A stretch of DNA of 64,000 nucleotides, from assembly GCF_032884065.1 (NCBI RefSeq), contig NC_088880.1, positions 26,784,715 to 26,848,714 of the forward strand. Reading direction: 5' to 3'. The notes beneath the pieces are model-generated. The model had not been told where the DNA came from. It ran no database searches and saw nothing but the letters and a program-made list of their open reading frames with translations. The position numbers were made by a program, and so were the translations under genes. This DNA comes from Artemia franciscana (taxonomy: Eukaryota; Arthropoda; Branchiopoda; Anostraca; Artemiidae). This document shows positions 54,601-64,000 of this stretch, in pieces (the stretch's first letter is position 1; each line of letters starts with the position of its first letter).

Positions 54601-56467
54601 TACAATAGTAAAAAAGTGTAAGTTAACTGAAAATGCAGTGTCATCTATAACTTGCTTAAAATGCCTTCAGGCATAATTTTTCCCTTAGATAGTATCTTTT
54701 TTATGGTAAGAAAGCAAAAAGTAACTGAGAATATAGTGTCGTATATGACTTACATAAAATGTATCCAGGCAAAAGTTTTCTCTTACAGAATGTGATTTAC
54801 GTTATATTACCTTAGACTCAGCTGTGTCCCCAAGGGCATCAAAGATATCAATGGATCTTCCTTATCTAGCCTTGGGTAATCAGCTTCATAGATATTTCAA
54901 ATTACATTGTCAGAATTCAATTACAAGTATTGTTTTTATTTTTAAATCCAAAAATTGTTGAATGTTTAATTTATAGAACTTTCTTATCTGACTAAACATG
55001 ATTGTATTTTATTCCTATCTTGAATCGGCCATGTTTCTGTCAAGTACCATTTTCAGACTAATTTGTGTTATTCGTCATTTTCATCATTGTGATTGCTAGG
55101 TAAATAACCTTTATAGTAGATTCATATCACCAAAAGAAATTAAGGATATAAGGTTTTAACAACCAAATGTCCTAAATCTGAAATTGGTTCTACCCTCATT
55201 TTCTTTCTGACAGTAAAAACTTGCGAATACAAGAATTACGATGATGATTATGAAGAAACGGTTATGAGAATTACGATAATGACAGGATGATGATTATGAG
55301 GGACCTGATACTAATTAGCCCACATACTGGCAGTGAACTGCAAAGAGACCATCTGATTTTGGTTTAAATGTAGATGGCATTAAATTTGAAACACTTTTTG
55401 GTGTAAGCTGTTTTTTTGTACAGAAAACAATGGGAGAAAGCCAAAGAAAGAAAAATAAAAAAAGTATCGAATATATAAAGTCTAAAAGAAAACAAAAGTG
55501 AGGACAAATGAATTTACAAAAACTGAATAAAGAAAAAGTTGTTACCTCTTAAGCTGTCTGTTGCTGTATTTTGCTATCTGTATATATTCACATTGGTCTT
55601 ACCTGTAATCAGAGGATTTTATCCTAGGTGGAAGGCCAAAACGTGAATAAGCGTGCTTTTTCATTTATTTTTCAAACTAAAGGGGTGAGATATGGGGAAG
55701 GGGGGTCCTTTGGTCCAAACCGTTAAAGGTGAAAGTATGCCATTCTTGCTTTGGCTTTCAAGTCAGTTGTAATTTAAGATTTGTAAATGGAAATCATCCG
55801 GCTGCTTAAATAAAGAGGAGTCCCAGTAAAAGAGACGAGAAGGAAGGAAAATAGAAGGAAGATATCCAAATAGTTTTGGAGTGACAGCTAATTAAGTGAT
55901 TTAAAGACAAGCTGTCAGAAGCACAGAGGCCAAGAAAGGAGAAAAGAAAAAAACATAGAATAAATATGACCCACATTTATCACTGGTTCGTTAATTAGAA
56001 TAAACATGACCCATATCTTTCACTGGTTTGTTAATTCAAAAGAAAACAGAGTATATAATTATATGTATAATATAATCACTACAAGATAATAATATTGTAA
56101 TAGTATTATATATAATATGATATTATAGTACAATAAATTATGTGTAACAGAAAAAAATGTATAAGTTTTGGAGGTTTTTGCCTGGAGGTATTCATTTACT
56201 GTAAAAACAAGAAAAAACATACTAGGATATGTCGCCAAAATTGTTGTCCAGTTTAAAGGAAATATCACTTGGGTAATTAAGGAGCTTTTGATATTCCCTG
56301 TAGTCCTGGGAAAAATGGGCTCTCTTTCTTTGAGACAGTCAAACGACGCTGAGGCTCACAAAGTGGTTTTAAGGTTCAAGAGACCTTAAGACCTACATTT
56401 GACAAAATTTTCATAAGAGGGCAGTCCTTCACACCAATTTCAGGTGGCAATCTCGCTCACAATAATG
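45588..56467 (+). CDS. ETFDH: ETFDH, electron-transfer flavoprotein:ubiquinone oxidoreductase (5' part)
   Basis: ETF-QO sits on the matrix face of the inner mitochondrial membrane. It takes electrons from reduced ETF through FAD and a 4Fe-4S cluster and passes them to ubiquinone. Exons 45588-45645, 49339-49452, 52064-52216, 53998-54156 and possibly 56444-56467 all join at phase 1. The encoded N-terminus is Arg-rich without acidic residues for its first 30 positions, typical of a mitochondrial presequence ([19 protein letters not shown]). Next come the family segments [15 protein letters not shown], the FAD dinucleotide-binding motif [10 protein letters not shown] at about residues 70-79, [36 protein letters not shown] and PIPILPG. 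About 169 residues are present of roughly 615 in the family; the quinone-binding and 4Fe-4S parts lie beyond the window. Exon 1 and the micro-exon are less certain than exons 2-4. Confidence 0.93.
48231..48517 (+). repeat. Two copies of a ~130-bp SINE-like repeat
   Basis: Copies at 48231-48358 and 48386-48517 share tctggattattatggagatg, ttttca/tttcacat, agagc..gaa/cca, ggtcctata.t.cca and tgatccta. A third, better-preserved copy is at 53813-53942. No clear A box remains; the family is unknown to me. Confidence 0.55.
48880..49130 (+). repeat. Fragment of the 12.7-14.3 kb foldback family
   Basis: The stretch acagtaataaaaataaactc, ttggtatataatgatattca, caattcaagattttatttca, cctgtttgtagtgatttttg and acttgttttaagatttattt follows the same order as 13210-13300 and 13430-13770. 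Confidence 0.6.
49339..49452 (+). CDS. ETFDH: ETFDH exon 2
   Basis: Acceptor tattctag ends at 49338, donor gtaaga starts at 49453. 114 nt, phase 1 in and out. It encodes [19 protein letters not shown] then [18 protein letters not shown]. The ITTHYT.xPR...RW segment is diagnostic of ETFDH just after presequence cleavage. A longer open frame in another phase is ignored because it does not match the family. Confidence 0.88.
49453..52063. other. ETFDH intron 2; no other gene
   Basis: AT-rich with long T-rich stretches (51530-52000) and a (TA)n tract at 51178-51194. The motif 'atggctta(ca/cc)tagc..aatat..agt' recurs three times (near 51601, 51770 and 52023), suggesting a degenerate ~170-250-bp repeat. 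Confidence 0.5.
52064..52216 (+). CDS. ETFDH: ETFDH exon 3 (FAD-binding motif)
   Basis: Acceptor ttttgcag ends at 52063, donor gtaggt starts at 52217. It completes Asp and encodes [20 protein letters not shown], then [34 protein letters not shown] is the GxGxxG dinucleotide-binding loop, and LVEK ends the second strand of the Rossmann fold with the FAD-ribose-binding acidic residue. The downstream alternative gt at 52221 would shift the frame and is rejected. Confidence 0.95.
52795..52940. repeat. Degenerate tttattatg microsatellite
   Basis: Runs of ttattatg, tttattatt and tgtttattatt. The predicted Tyr/Val-rich ORF across it is an artefact. Confidence 0.9.
53813..53942 (+). repeat. SINE-like repeat, best-preserved copy
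   Basis: Matches the repeats at 48231 and 48386 (ggattattgtggaggcgctc, ttgtcatcggaatcgaattc, tgcagctcatatcgaactcc, aggtc.t.aattaccaagca). It carries two 'tcgaattcc/tcgaactcc' sites that resemble a B box. Its end runs into the polypyrimidine region of the exon-4 acceptor. Confidence 0.6.
53998..54156 (+). CDS. ETFDH: ETFDH exon 4
   Basis: Acceptor tattcaag ends at 53997, donor gtaagt starts at 54157. It completes Gly and encodes [52 protein letters not shown] plus one base. The IG-(G/A)H-LSGAC and DWKEKGAP blocks are strongly conserved in the family. Confidence 0.95.
54157..56443. other. ETFDH intron 4; no other gene
   Basis: AT-rich, with a G-run near 54360 and a 'gatgattatgag' repeat at 55235-55300. 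I looked for the expected 'NNHGNYIVRLGH' exon here and did not find it. Confidence 0.5.
56444..56467 (+). CDS. ETFDH: Possible 24-nt ETFDH micro-exon
   Basis: Flanked by aatttcag and gtaaga, phase 1 in and out. It would add GGNLAHNN plus the first base of the next codon, after PILPG. The family has a short 'MNNHGNY' segment at this point, so AHNN(G) fits the position and composition. Eight residues are too few for certainty, and the next exon (NYIVRLGH) is not in the window. Confidence 0.4.
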
Positions 56468-57291
56468 GTAAGAATAATTCCAAGGCATCCGTAAGTGCTG
56501 GTATGCGCTATGTTTTATGTTTAAAATAATATTTATAATACACACAAATTTGTATAACATATAATATATACAATACAATAGTGCAAAAACTAGCTTCACT
56601 CTTTTTCGTTAGGTTGACTCTAATTAACTTACCTTCTTAGCATTGAAAAAGGAAATGGTATATTCATTAACCAACCCATCCTAATGAGCATCCAGATGAT
56701 TCTATATTCTATGGAATAATTCCTTATTGCTTTACTGAAAACACAAAACCACACACCAGCCAAGATATTGACTACTTTTTATGTCGCTATTCCAAACAGT
56801 TTTGGAAGAATGCTAGAAGAAAAGAATACAATTAGTTTTATTGGACCGCCTATTTCACGGTGACCGTAGGCCAGTGGCATTTTGGTATTAAGTTTTTTTT
56901 TTGTCAAGTTAAAGATATGGTTAGCTTTCTCCACTGGGATAACAGCTCATTATTTGAAAGGCAGGAAGTGGAGGAAAAGTTCAGTGAGCAGAGGAAAATT
57001 AGGGTTGTAAAAATTAATGAGATATGTAGCAGAATTTAGGCCCTCTTTAAACAGCTTTGAAGAATACACTTTTGGGTTAAGTACGTTATAAGACCAAACC
57101 CTATACATATCTTTTCCTTTTAGTCACTGTCTGAAAAGTACCTTCATTTATTTTTATTTTTTCATAATTGTTTTCATTCGTTCGTTTTTTTTTCGTTGTA
57201 CTTTCTTTCGAGTCTACGATTTTGAAAATCGAAGCAGGTTCTATCTTATAATTTTTTTTTTGGGGGGGGGAATGGTAATATACATGATATT
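56468..57291. other. ETFDH intron, no other gene seen
   Basis: If ETFDH continues to the right, this is intronic. AT-rich with homopolymer runs, no coding similarity found. Confidence 0.4.
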
Positions 57292-57376
57292 AGTCACCGT
57301 GGTGGTGACTCGAGTCACGGTGACAAACGTCCACCACGGTGGACAAATTTTACGCCAAATAAGCCACGGTGGACAA
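57292..57376. repeat. Cluster of CACGGTG-centred palindromes
   Basis: Within 85 bp: GTCACCGTGGTGGTGAC (6-bp arms), CTCGAGTCACGGTGAC, GTCCACCACGGTGGAC (7-bp arms) and CCACGGTGGAC again. A related tcacggtgaccgt occurs near 56856. Neighbouring DNA is AT-rich, so the cluster stands out. Confidence 0.75.
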
Positions 57377-57950
57377 AATCTAAAAATGTCAATAGGTATT
57401 AACTTTTAAATCCATCGCTGTTTTGTAGGAGGAGAGGGGGAACGTAAAGCCGTTTGATACTAAATTTTTGGTGCATAAAATAGTGTTGTATGAAATAGTT
57501 TAACTATATTTTTGTGTTTTATTCGTAGGCCTAGTTTGATTACTCAAACGATCGCAATAAATACTCACTCAATACCAAACAATAAATGATATTGGTTTAG
57601 GTTTTTTTTTTTATACAGGAACAATAAATATAAACTAACCTGTCGGCACCTGGTTTTGACTGAGCCAATGAGATTATGGTTTCACGAGGCTAATAAAACA
57701 GCGGCTATGAAGTTTCTTGACATTTCGAACAAGGTGTTACAAGAGTGGGACAGAAGGGACATTCCAAATAAGATCATTGTAAATTAACAGCTCTATTTGA
57801 TACCTTTAAAGAGCGAAGAACAGAGCTGGCCAACATAAACGAAAAGTTAGCCATTCCTGCTTGTTCAACATAGTACATGATTAAAATGCAATAGCTTTTA
57901 AATTCTTGAAATTATAGGGGTGTATAGCATCCCGTCGAATCGATGTAGCA
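57377..57950. other. No gene seen
   Basis: AT-rich, no family recognised. The stretch 57640-57790 has a moderately open frame without known motifs. Confidence 0.35.
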
Positions 57951-58830
57951 GGGTTTTTCTGACCTTTTTTAACCCATGTCACCCGTCTTAGTTTTCATTA
58001 ATCAGTTCGTGGTAAAGATGTCTAAGTAAGGAGCGATGCGGCGCAGTAGAAACCGAATTTCTAAGAAACAGAGTCTCGATAATAATAGATCCATCAAAAG
58101 AATCGAATTTTGATGATTATTCAAAATATATGTAATTCATTAATTTTAATGTTAACCATCAAAAGTTAGGAGTCTGAGAAAACTTGTCTAATTTTTGTAA
58201 AAGGGGGGAAACACCATCAAAACTTCAAGTGATCTTAATGAAAATCACATCATCAAATTCAGCATATAAGAGAACCCTACTTTTAGCTTCAATGTAAAAA
58301 AAAATATGGAATTTTGCATTTTTTGGCAGAAAAAAGATCAGGGATGCGTGTTTATCTATTTGTTTTCCTCGGGGGTTGTTATATCGAAGCAGTGATCTTA
58401 GAAGATTGGAAGAGGGCTTATTTGATCGAAAATTAAAAATTATCAGTGCACTTTTTAAGTGACCAAAATACTGGATAATAACTAGCCCTCCTACGACCGT
58501 TTTTTTCTTTAAAGTCACCTGATCAAAATTTTGAGATAGCCATTTTGTTCAGCATAGTCGAAAGATCTACTAACTATGTCTTTGAGGATGACTTGACCTC
58601 CTTTCCCCGGGCAAGGGCTGGAAGTTATGAACTTTGCACATTGTTTAAATAATTTTGGTTATTGGGAAGTATACAGATACTTTTCGGGGTTGGGAATTTT
58701 TTTGATGGGGGGATTACTTGGGAGGATCTTTCTATGGTGGAATTTTTCGCGTAGGAATGGAATTTTCCATGTAGGGGATTTGAATTTCCCGGTATTATTT
58801 AAAAAACGATTATAAATTAAATAAAACAAT
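57950..58830 (-). repeat. Transposable-element copy: array unit plus 'gaaaattccc' module, minus
   Basis: Read on minus, this carries the landmarks of 14540-16330: tcatcctcaaagacatag, gctgaacaaaatggctatct, aaaattttgatcagg, agggctagttat, then the ggaaaattcc module (58650-58800). One array unit is recognisable. The foldback at 58832-59114 follows directly, as if all belong to one composite element. Confidence 0.6.
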
Positions 58831-58831
58831 G

Positions 58832-59114
58832 TTTTTTCTACCGAAAGTAAGGAGCAACATTAAAACTTAAAACGATGAGAATTTATTAGGTATATAAGAG
58901 GGCTGCTTCCTCTTCAATACCTTGCTCTTGACGCTAGCTTTTTCTTATAACTTTTAAAAAAGCTTCTTCTTCTAATAGTTATTCTTGAATAATTGGAACA
59001 AAAAGTCAAACTTAAACAATAAAGCGAGGTATTGGGGAGGGGCCCCTTCGTATACGTAATAATTTCTGTTCGTTATAAGTTTCAATGCTGCTCCTTACTT
59101 TCAGTTGAAAAAGC
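58832..59114. repeat. Foldback MITE, 283 bp
   Basis: Ends tttttctaccgaaagtaagg and ccttactttcagttgaaaaa are inverted repeats. Matching inner parts are aaggagcaacattaaaactt and its complement, and the gtattggggaggggcccctt region. It is the same family as 27848-28090 and 40990-41231. Confidence 0.75.
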
Positions 59115-59487
59115 TTGTTTTTTTTATTTGATTTAACTAAGGTTTATTACAGATGTTTAGCTTAAAATGACGAGCGATTGATTAGAATATTTATAAAAGA
59201 ACTTTCAAAAGCTAAGTCATTAAAGTCAAACATAGCACAGAAGGTAATATGCAACAGAAAACGCTTAAAACAGAATATCCATACTCCTTGGGCATGGATT
59301 TATATTTATATATATATATATATCTACTAGCTGTTGGGGTGGCGCTTCGCGCCACCCCAACACCTAGTTGGTGGGGGCGCTTCGCGCCCCCCCCCCCCAA
59401 GCCCCCCCGCGCGCGTAAGTCGTTACGCGCCATAATAGTTACGCGCCATTGTAGTTGTGTCCCTATGTCCCACCTGTGAATATAGAT

Positions 59488-59597
<110 letters not shown>

Positions 59598-59599
59598 TT

Positions 59600-59800
59600 T
59601 TAACTACGTAAAACTTGCGAATATACAACATTCTTTGCTGTCCCATTGTCTTTGCATATAAATAGATTGTCAGGTTTACCGACTCTTGAACATGCAACAT
59701 ATAATGGTCCATGGGAAAACAATCTGTATTCAGATCTATACCTCATGATTCTAATGATTGCCCTTGAGCTTTGTTGATGGTGATTGCTAATCGACCATTC
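59600..59800 (-). pseudogene. Helitron Pif1-like helicase C-terminus, copy 1
   Basis: On minus: AITINKAQGQSLES, stop (TGA), GIDLNTDCF, frameshift, [20 protein letters not shown], then ...[10 protein letters not shown] and stop. These are Pif1-type helicase motifs V/VI (TINKAQGQ, YVACSRV). The TGA and the lost base are the same as in copy 2. Confidence 0.8.
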
Positions 59801-59804
59801 CCTG

Positions 59805-60205
59805 TCCCGGTGTCCCGGTCGTCATTTACATCCCCCTGTTTCCCCCGGTGTCCCCGTTGTAGTTGTGTCCCTGTGTCCCGGTCGTCATTTATATTCCCTG
59901 TGTCCCGGTCGTCATTTGTATCCCGGTGTCCCGGTCTGTATATACATTCGTTTTTTAGTTTTGTTTTTCTCCTTTATTTTTTTCTTTTTTTTTTCTTTTT
60001 TAGCTTATTTAGATTTTTAGATTTTTTAGTTTTTTTATTAGTTTTTAGTTTTTTTTTCTTTTTAGTTTTTTTGTCCCGGTCGTCATTTATATCCCCCTGT
60101 TTCCCCCGGTGTCCCCGTTGTAGTTGTGTCCCTGTGTCCCGGTCGTCATTTATATTCCCTGTGTCCCGGTCGTCATTTGTATCCCGGTGTACCGGTCTGT
60201 ATATA
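59805..60205 (+). repeat. 'gtcccggtcgtcattta' minisatellite with T-rich spacer
   Basis: Units gtcccggtcgtcatttatat, ccctgtgtcccggtcgtcat and tcccggtgtcccggtctgta form a block that repeats as a higher-order unit of about 255 bp (starts near 59815 and 60072) including the T-rich 'ttttttagttttt' tract. Pro/Ser/Phe-rich ORFs over it are artefacts. Confidence 0.88.
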
Positions 60206-60930
60206 CATTCGTTTTTTAGTTTTGTTTTTCTCCTTTATTTTTTTCCTTTTTTTTTCTTTTTTAGTTTATTTAGATTTTTAGATTTTTTAGTTTTTTTATT
60301 AGTTTTTAGTTTTTTTTTCTTTTTAGTTTTTTTGTAGTTTTTACCTTCTTTTTAGTTTTGTTAATTTTTTTTTTTCAAGCTAAAAAACTAAAAAAACTAA
60401 AAAAAGGTAAAAAACTAAAAAAAACTAAAAAAACTAAAAACTAAAAAAGAAAAAAACTAAAAAAAAGGAAAAAACTGAAAAATAAAAGAGAAAAAGAAAA
60501 CTAAAAAATATGAATAAATATATATAAAAATAAGTTGTTTGTGGGTTATGTCTGTCTGTCTGTCTGTCGAGTGACGTCGTGTTTGTCCGCATATGACGTC
60601 TGAATTATTTCACACTAATACAAAAGAAGAAAAAAAACTAAAAAAGGTAAAAACTACAAAAAAAAACTAAAAAGAAAAAAAACTAAAAAAGCTAAAAAAC
60701 TAAAAAAAAACTAAAAAAGGTAAAAAGCTAAAAACTAAAAAAAACTGAAAAAACTAAAAAAAGGCAAAAACTAAAAAAAAACTAAAACTAATAAAAAAAC
60801 TAAAAAAGCTAAAAAACTAAAAAAACTAAAAAAACTAAAAAAAGGTAAAAAACAAAAAAAAACTAAAAACTAAAAAAGAAAAAACTAAAAAAAAAGGAAA
60901 AAACTGAAAAATAAGAGAAAAAGAAAACTA
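60206..60930. repeat. Long T-rich then A-rich low-complexity tract
   Basis: 'ttagttttttt' repeats on the left turn into 'aaaactaaaaaa' repeats near 60380, forming a large potential hairpin. The switch marks the meeting of oppositely oriented Helitron copies 1 and 2. The 5'-type segment at 60515-60640 interrupts the A-rich side. Confidence 0.85.
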
Positions 60931-61004
60931 AAAAAATATTAATAAATATAAAAAATATAAATATAAATATAATATAAATTAGCAATCAACAAAGCACCGA
61001 GACA

Positions 61005-61515
61005 CAAATGACGACCGGGACACAGGGAGTATAAATGACGACCAGGACATAAGTAAAAAAAAAACTAAAAAAATGGTAAAAACTACAAAAAAACTAAAAA
61101 CTAATAAAAAAACTAAAAAATCTAAAAATCTAAATAAACTAAAAAAGAAAAAAAAGAAAAAAGGAAAAAAATAAAGGAGAAAAACAAAACTAAAAAAACG
61201 AATGTATATACAGACCGGGACACCGGGATACAAATGACGACCGGGACACAGGGAATATAAATGACGACCGGGACACAGGGACACAACTACAATGGGGACG
61301 CCGGGGGGCACAGGGGGATATAAATGACGACCGGGACACCGGGACACAAGGAATATAAATGACGCCCGGGACACTCAAAGAGAAATCACAGACTGGAACA
61401 CCGGGACACAAATGACGACCGGGACACAGGGAATATAAATGACGACCGGGACACAGGGACATAACTACAAAGGGGACGCCGGGGTGCACAGGGGAATATA
61501 TAAATGACGATGGCG
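61005..61515 (-). repeat. Minisatellite of copy 2 (inverted relative to 59805)
   Basis: Units atgacgaccgggacacaggg and aatataaatgacgaccggga, the reverse complement of the block at 59805-60205, split by an A-rich tract at 61055-61195. Confidence 0.88.
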
Positions 61516-61529
61516 ACTCAGGGAATGGT

Positions 61530-61723
61530 CGATTAGCAATCACCATCAACAAAGCTCAAGGGCAATCATTAGAATCATGAGGTATAGATCTGAATACGGA
61601 TTGTTTTCCCATGGACCATTATATGTTGCATGTTCAAGAGTCGGTAAACCTGACAATCTATTTATATGCACAGACAATGGGACAGCAAAGAATGTTGTAT
61701 ATTCGCAAGTTTTACGTAGTTAA
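61530..61723 (+). pseudogene. Helitron Pif1-like helicase C-terminus, copy 2
   Basis: TTA GCA ATC ACC starts LAITINKAQGQSLES, then [12 protein letters not shown], a one-base loss, [37 protein letters not shown] and TAA at 61721. It is joined upstream to minisatellite instead of the rest of the helicase, so a non-functional remnant. Confidence 0.82.
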
Positions 61724-61724
61724 A

Positions 61725-61870
<146 letters not shown>

Positions 61871-61990
61871 CAGGTGGGACATAGGGACACAACTACAATG
61901 GCGCGTAACTAATATGGCGCGTAACGACTTACGCGCGCGGGGGGGCTTGGGGGGGCGCGAAGCGCCCCCACCAACTAGGTGTTGGGGTGG

Positions 61991-62026
<36 letters not shown>

Positions 62027-62402
62027 ATTTATATATATATATATATTTCAGATATTGATTATACCAGACATGGTAAAGGAAAAGTGGGAACAGTGATACT
62101 TTTGTTTTAAATTAATGTACCTGCCATCAACGGGAAATCAAGTTGTCTAGGCTTTCCAGACGTAATTTCAACGGCATTTTGAACCTAGTTAACATAAGGT
62201 CTTTTGATAATATTCATTCATGTATCAACTAGTTTAATTCTTTATTGTGAAGTCTCTTAAGTCATGGAAAAGTCGTAGATTAAAAAGTAGATTTCGAAGA
62301 TTTAAAAAGTAGGTTAATCTTTTCTGTTTAGTATCTAGTAAAATAGTTATATTCTTTAGTATATTATAATTGTTATGCATTGCCATAGATGATATTATTA
62401 TA

Positions 62403-62493
<91 letters not shown>
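61991..62493. other. TA tracts and AT-rich DNA between Helitron copies
   Basis: TA tracts at 61991-62048 and 62406-62493 surround about 350 bp of AT-rich sequence without recognised features. This may be the pre-insertion host DNA. Confidence 0.45.
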
Positions 62494-62494
<1 letters not shown>

Positions 62495-62668
62495 TAGCTG
62501 TTGGGGTGGCGCTTCGCGCCACCCCAACACCTAGTTGGTGGGGGCGCTTCGCGCCCCCCCCAAGCCCCCCCGCGCGCGTAAGTCGTTACGCGCCATAATA
62601 GTTACGCGCCATTGTAGTTGTGTCCCTATGTCCCACCTGTGAATATAGATATATATATATATATGGTT

Positions 62669-62745
62669 TTAACTACGTAAAACTTGCGAATATACAACAT
62701 TCTTTGCTGTCCCATTGTCTTTGCATATAAATAGATTGTCAGGTT
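62669..62745 (-). pseudogene. Helitron helicase tail, copy 3
   Basis: Encodes only the last ~25 residues (NLFIC...[10 protein letters not shown] and stop), cut off at caggtt. Confidence 0.75.
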
Positions 62746-64000
62746 ATCCCCCTGTTTCCCCCGGTGTCCCCGTTGTAGTTGTGTCCCTGTGTCCCGGTCG
62801 TCATTTATATTCCCTGTGTCCCGGGTCCCGGTCATCATTTGTATCCCGGTGTCCCGGTCTGTATATACATTCGTTTTTTAGTTTTGTTTTTCTCCTTTAT
62901 TTTTTTCCTTTTTTTTTCTTTTTTAGCTTATTTAGATTTTTAGATTTTTTAGTTTTTTTTATTAGTTTTTAGTTTTTATTTCTTTTTAGTTTTTTTGTCC
63001 CGGTCGTCATTTATATCCCCCTGTTTCCCCCGGTGTCCTCGTTGTAGTTGTGTCCCTGTGTCCCGGTCGTTATTTATATTCCCTGTGTCCCGGTCGTCAT
63101 TTGTATCCCGGTGTACCGGTCTGTATATACATTCGTTTTTTAGTTTTGTTTTTCTCCTTTATTTTTTTCCTTTTTTTTTCTTTTTTAGTTTATTTAGATT
63201 TTTAGATTTTTTAGTTTTTTTATTAGTTTTTAGTTTTTTTTTCTTTTTAGTTTTTTTGTAGTTTTTACCTTCTTTTTAGTTTTGTTAATTTTTTTTTTTA
63301 CTTGTGTCCTGGTCGTCATTTATACTCCCTGTGTCCCGGTGCTTTGTTGATTGCTAATCGAACATTCCTTTTGTCCTGGTCGTCATTTATATCCCCCTGT
63401 TTCCCCCGGTGTCCTCGTTGTAGTTGTGTCCCTGTGTCCCGGTCGTTATTTATATTCCCTGTGTCCCGGTCGTCATTTGTATCCCGGTGTACCGGTCTGT
63501 ATATACATTCGTTTTTTAGTTTTGTTTTTCTCCTTTATTTTTTTCCTTTTTTTTTCTTTTTAAGTTTATTTAGATTTTTAGATTTTTTAGTTTTTTTATT
63601 AGTTTTTAGTTTTTTTTTCTTTTTAGTTTTTTTGTAGTTTTTACCTTCTTTTTAGTTTTGTTAATTTTTTTTTTTACTTGTGTCCTGGTCGTCATTTATA
63701 CTCCCTGTGTCCCGGTGCTTTGTTGATTGCTAATCGAACATTCCTTTTGTCCTGGTCGCTTTCTCTTTGAGTGTCGTCATTTATTTTTTTCTTTTTTAGT
63801 TCTTTTAGTTTTTACCTTTTTTAGTTTTTTTTTAGTTTTTAGTTTTTTTAGTTTTTTACCTTTTTTTAGTTTTTTTAGTTTTTTAGCTTTTTTATTTTTT
63901 TTATTAGTTTTTAGTTTTTTTGTAGTTTTTGCCTTTTTTTTAGTTTTTTTAGTTTTTTAGCTTTTTTATTAGTTTTTAGTTTTTTTTGTAGTTTTAGCCT
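62745..64000 (+). repeat. Higher-order minisatellite and T-rich tracts of copy 3
   Basis: The ~255-bp higher-order unit (gtcccggtcgtc block plus 'ttttttag' tract) starts near 62745, 62997 and 63378. A 128-bp insert (ttacttgtgtcctggtcgtc ... gcttt gttgattgctaatcgaaca) occurs before the third and again near 63676. The final 250 bp are 'ttttagttttttagc' low complexity. Confidence 0.85.

Larger units (their letters stand above)
62494..64000 (-). mobile_element. Helitron copy 3, minus strand, runs off the window
   Basis: The 3' end matches copy 1: CTAG at 62494-62497, hairpin 62501-62527, the second hairpin near 62537-62560, a short TA tract and helicase tail 62669-62745. At 62745 (caggtt) it jumps directly to the minisatellite, having lost about 60 bp-plus of helicase sequence present in copies 1 and 2. 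It then continues as minisatellite and T-rich tracts. Confidence 0.7.

Noticed and set aside
59771-60337. 188-codon Pro/Ser/Phe-rich ORF and relatives at 61190-61552 and 63302-63637
   Set aside because: Generated by the gtcccggtcgtc minisatellite and T-rich spacer.

Overview
The window reads as nuclear DNA of an arthropod. It is AT-rich, its coding sequence lies in small exons with GT-AG introns of up to 12 kb, and most of the rest is decayed transposable-element sequence. The Gly/GlyT-like SLC6 and ETFDH proteins look arthropod-like. Several repeat families (a ~265-bp 'gccctccgatc' array, foldback elements, Helitrons with a 'gcgcttcgcgcc' hairpin) remind me of a branchiopod crustacean such as Artemia, but that is recollection, not a search. 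Nothing bacterial, plasmid-like or CRISPR-like is present. Only two host genes can be supported, both on the + strand. || Region 1 (1-23769): the 3' part of an SLC6 sodium/chloride-coupled neurotransmitter-type transporter, most like glycine transporters. Four exons (4705-4805, 16803-16970, 20443-20545, 23666-23769) join in frame to give the last 158 residues. Upstream exons lie outside the window. The introns hold foldback elements, tandem arrays and an inverted minisatellite. || Region 2 (18242-44698): a large direct tandem duplication. Unit A (18242-31783) and unit B (31784-44693) share nearly all their sequence, with a few percent divergence at most. The breakpoints carry a shared AGGTG. 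Each unit contains the last two SLC6 exons with the poly(A) signal, a 79-codon ORF of unknown family, a Penelope-like reverse transcriptase scrap, a hAT transposase C-terminus, a foldback MITE, a tRNA-derived SINE and a GC-rich terminal block. Unit B lacks a 400-bp and a 233-bp piece found in A. Copy B of the SLC6 exons is intact and encodes the same residues, so it could act as an alternative 3' end. || Region 3 (45588-56467 and beyond): the 5' part of ETFDH (electron-transfer flavoprotein:ubiquinone oxidoreductase), the inner-membrane enzyme that passes electrons from fatty-acid and amino-acid dehydrogenases to ubiquinone. Exons 1-4 are well supported and a 24-nt micro-exon is possible. The gene runs off the right edge. 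|| Region 4 (57300-64000): repeats only. There are palindromes, a 283-bp foldback element, then three broken Helitron copies in alternating orientation, with (TA)n tracts, a higher-order 'gtcccggtcgtc' minisatellite and long T/A-rich tracts. || The two genes are neighbours by position and I see no functional link between them. The most noteworthy structure is the segmental duplication of the SLC6 terminal exons, with breakpoints inside unusual repeat arrays.
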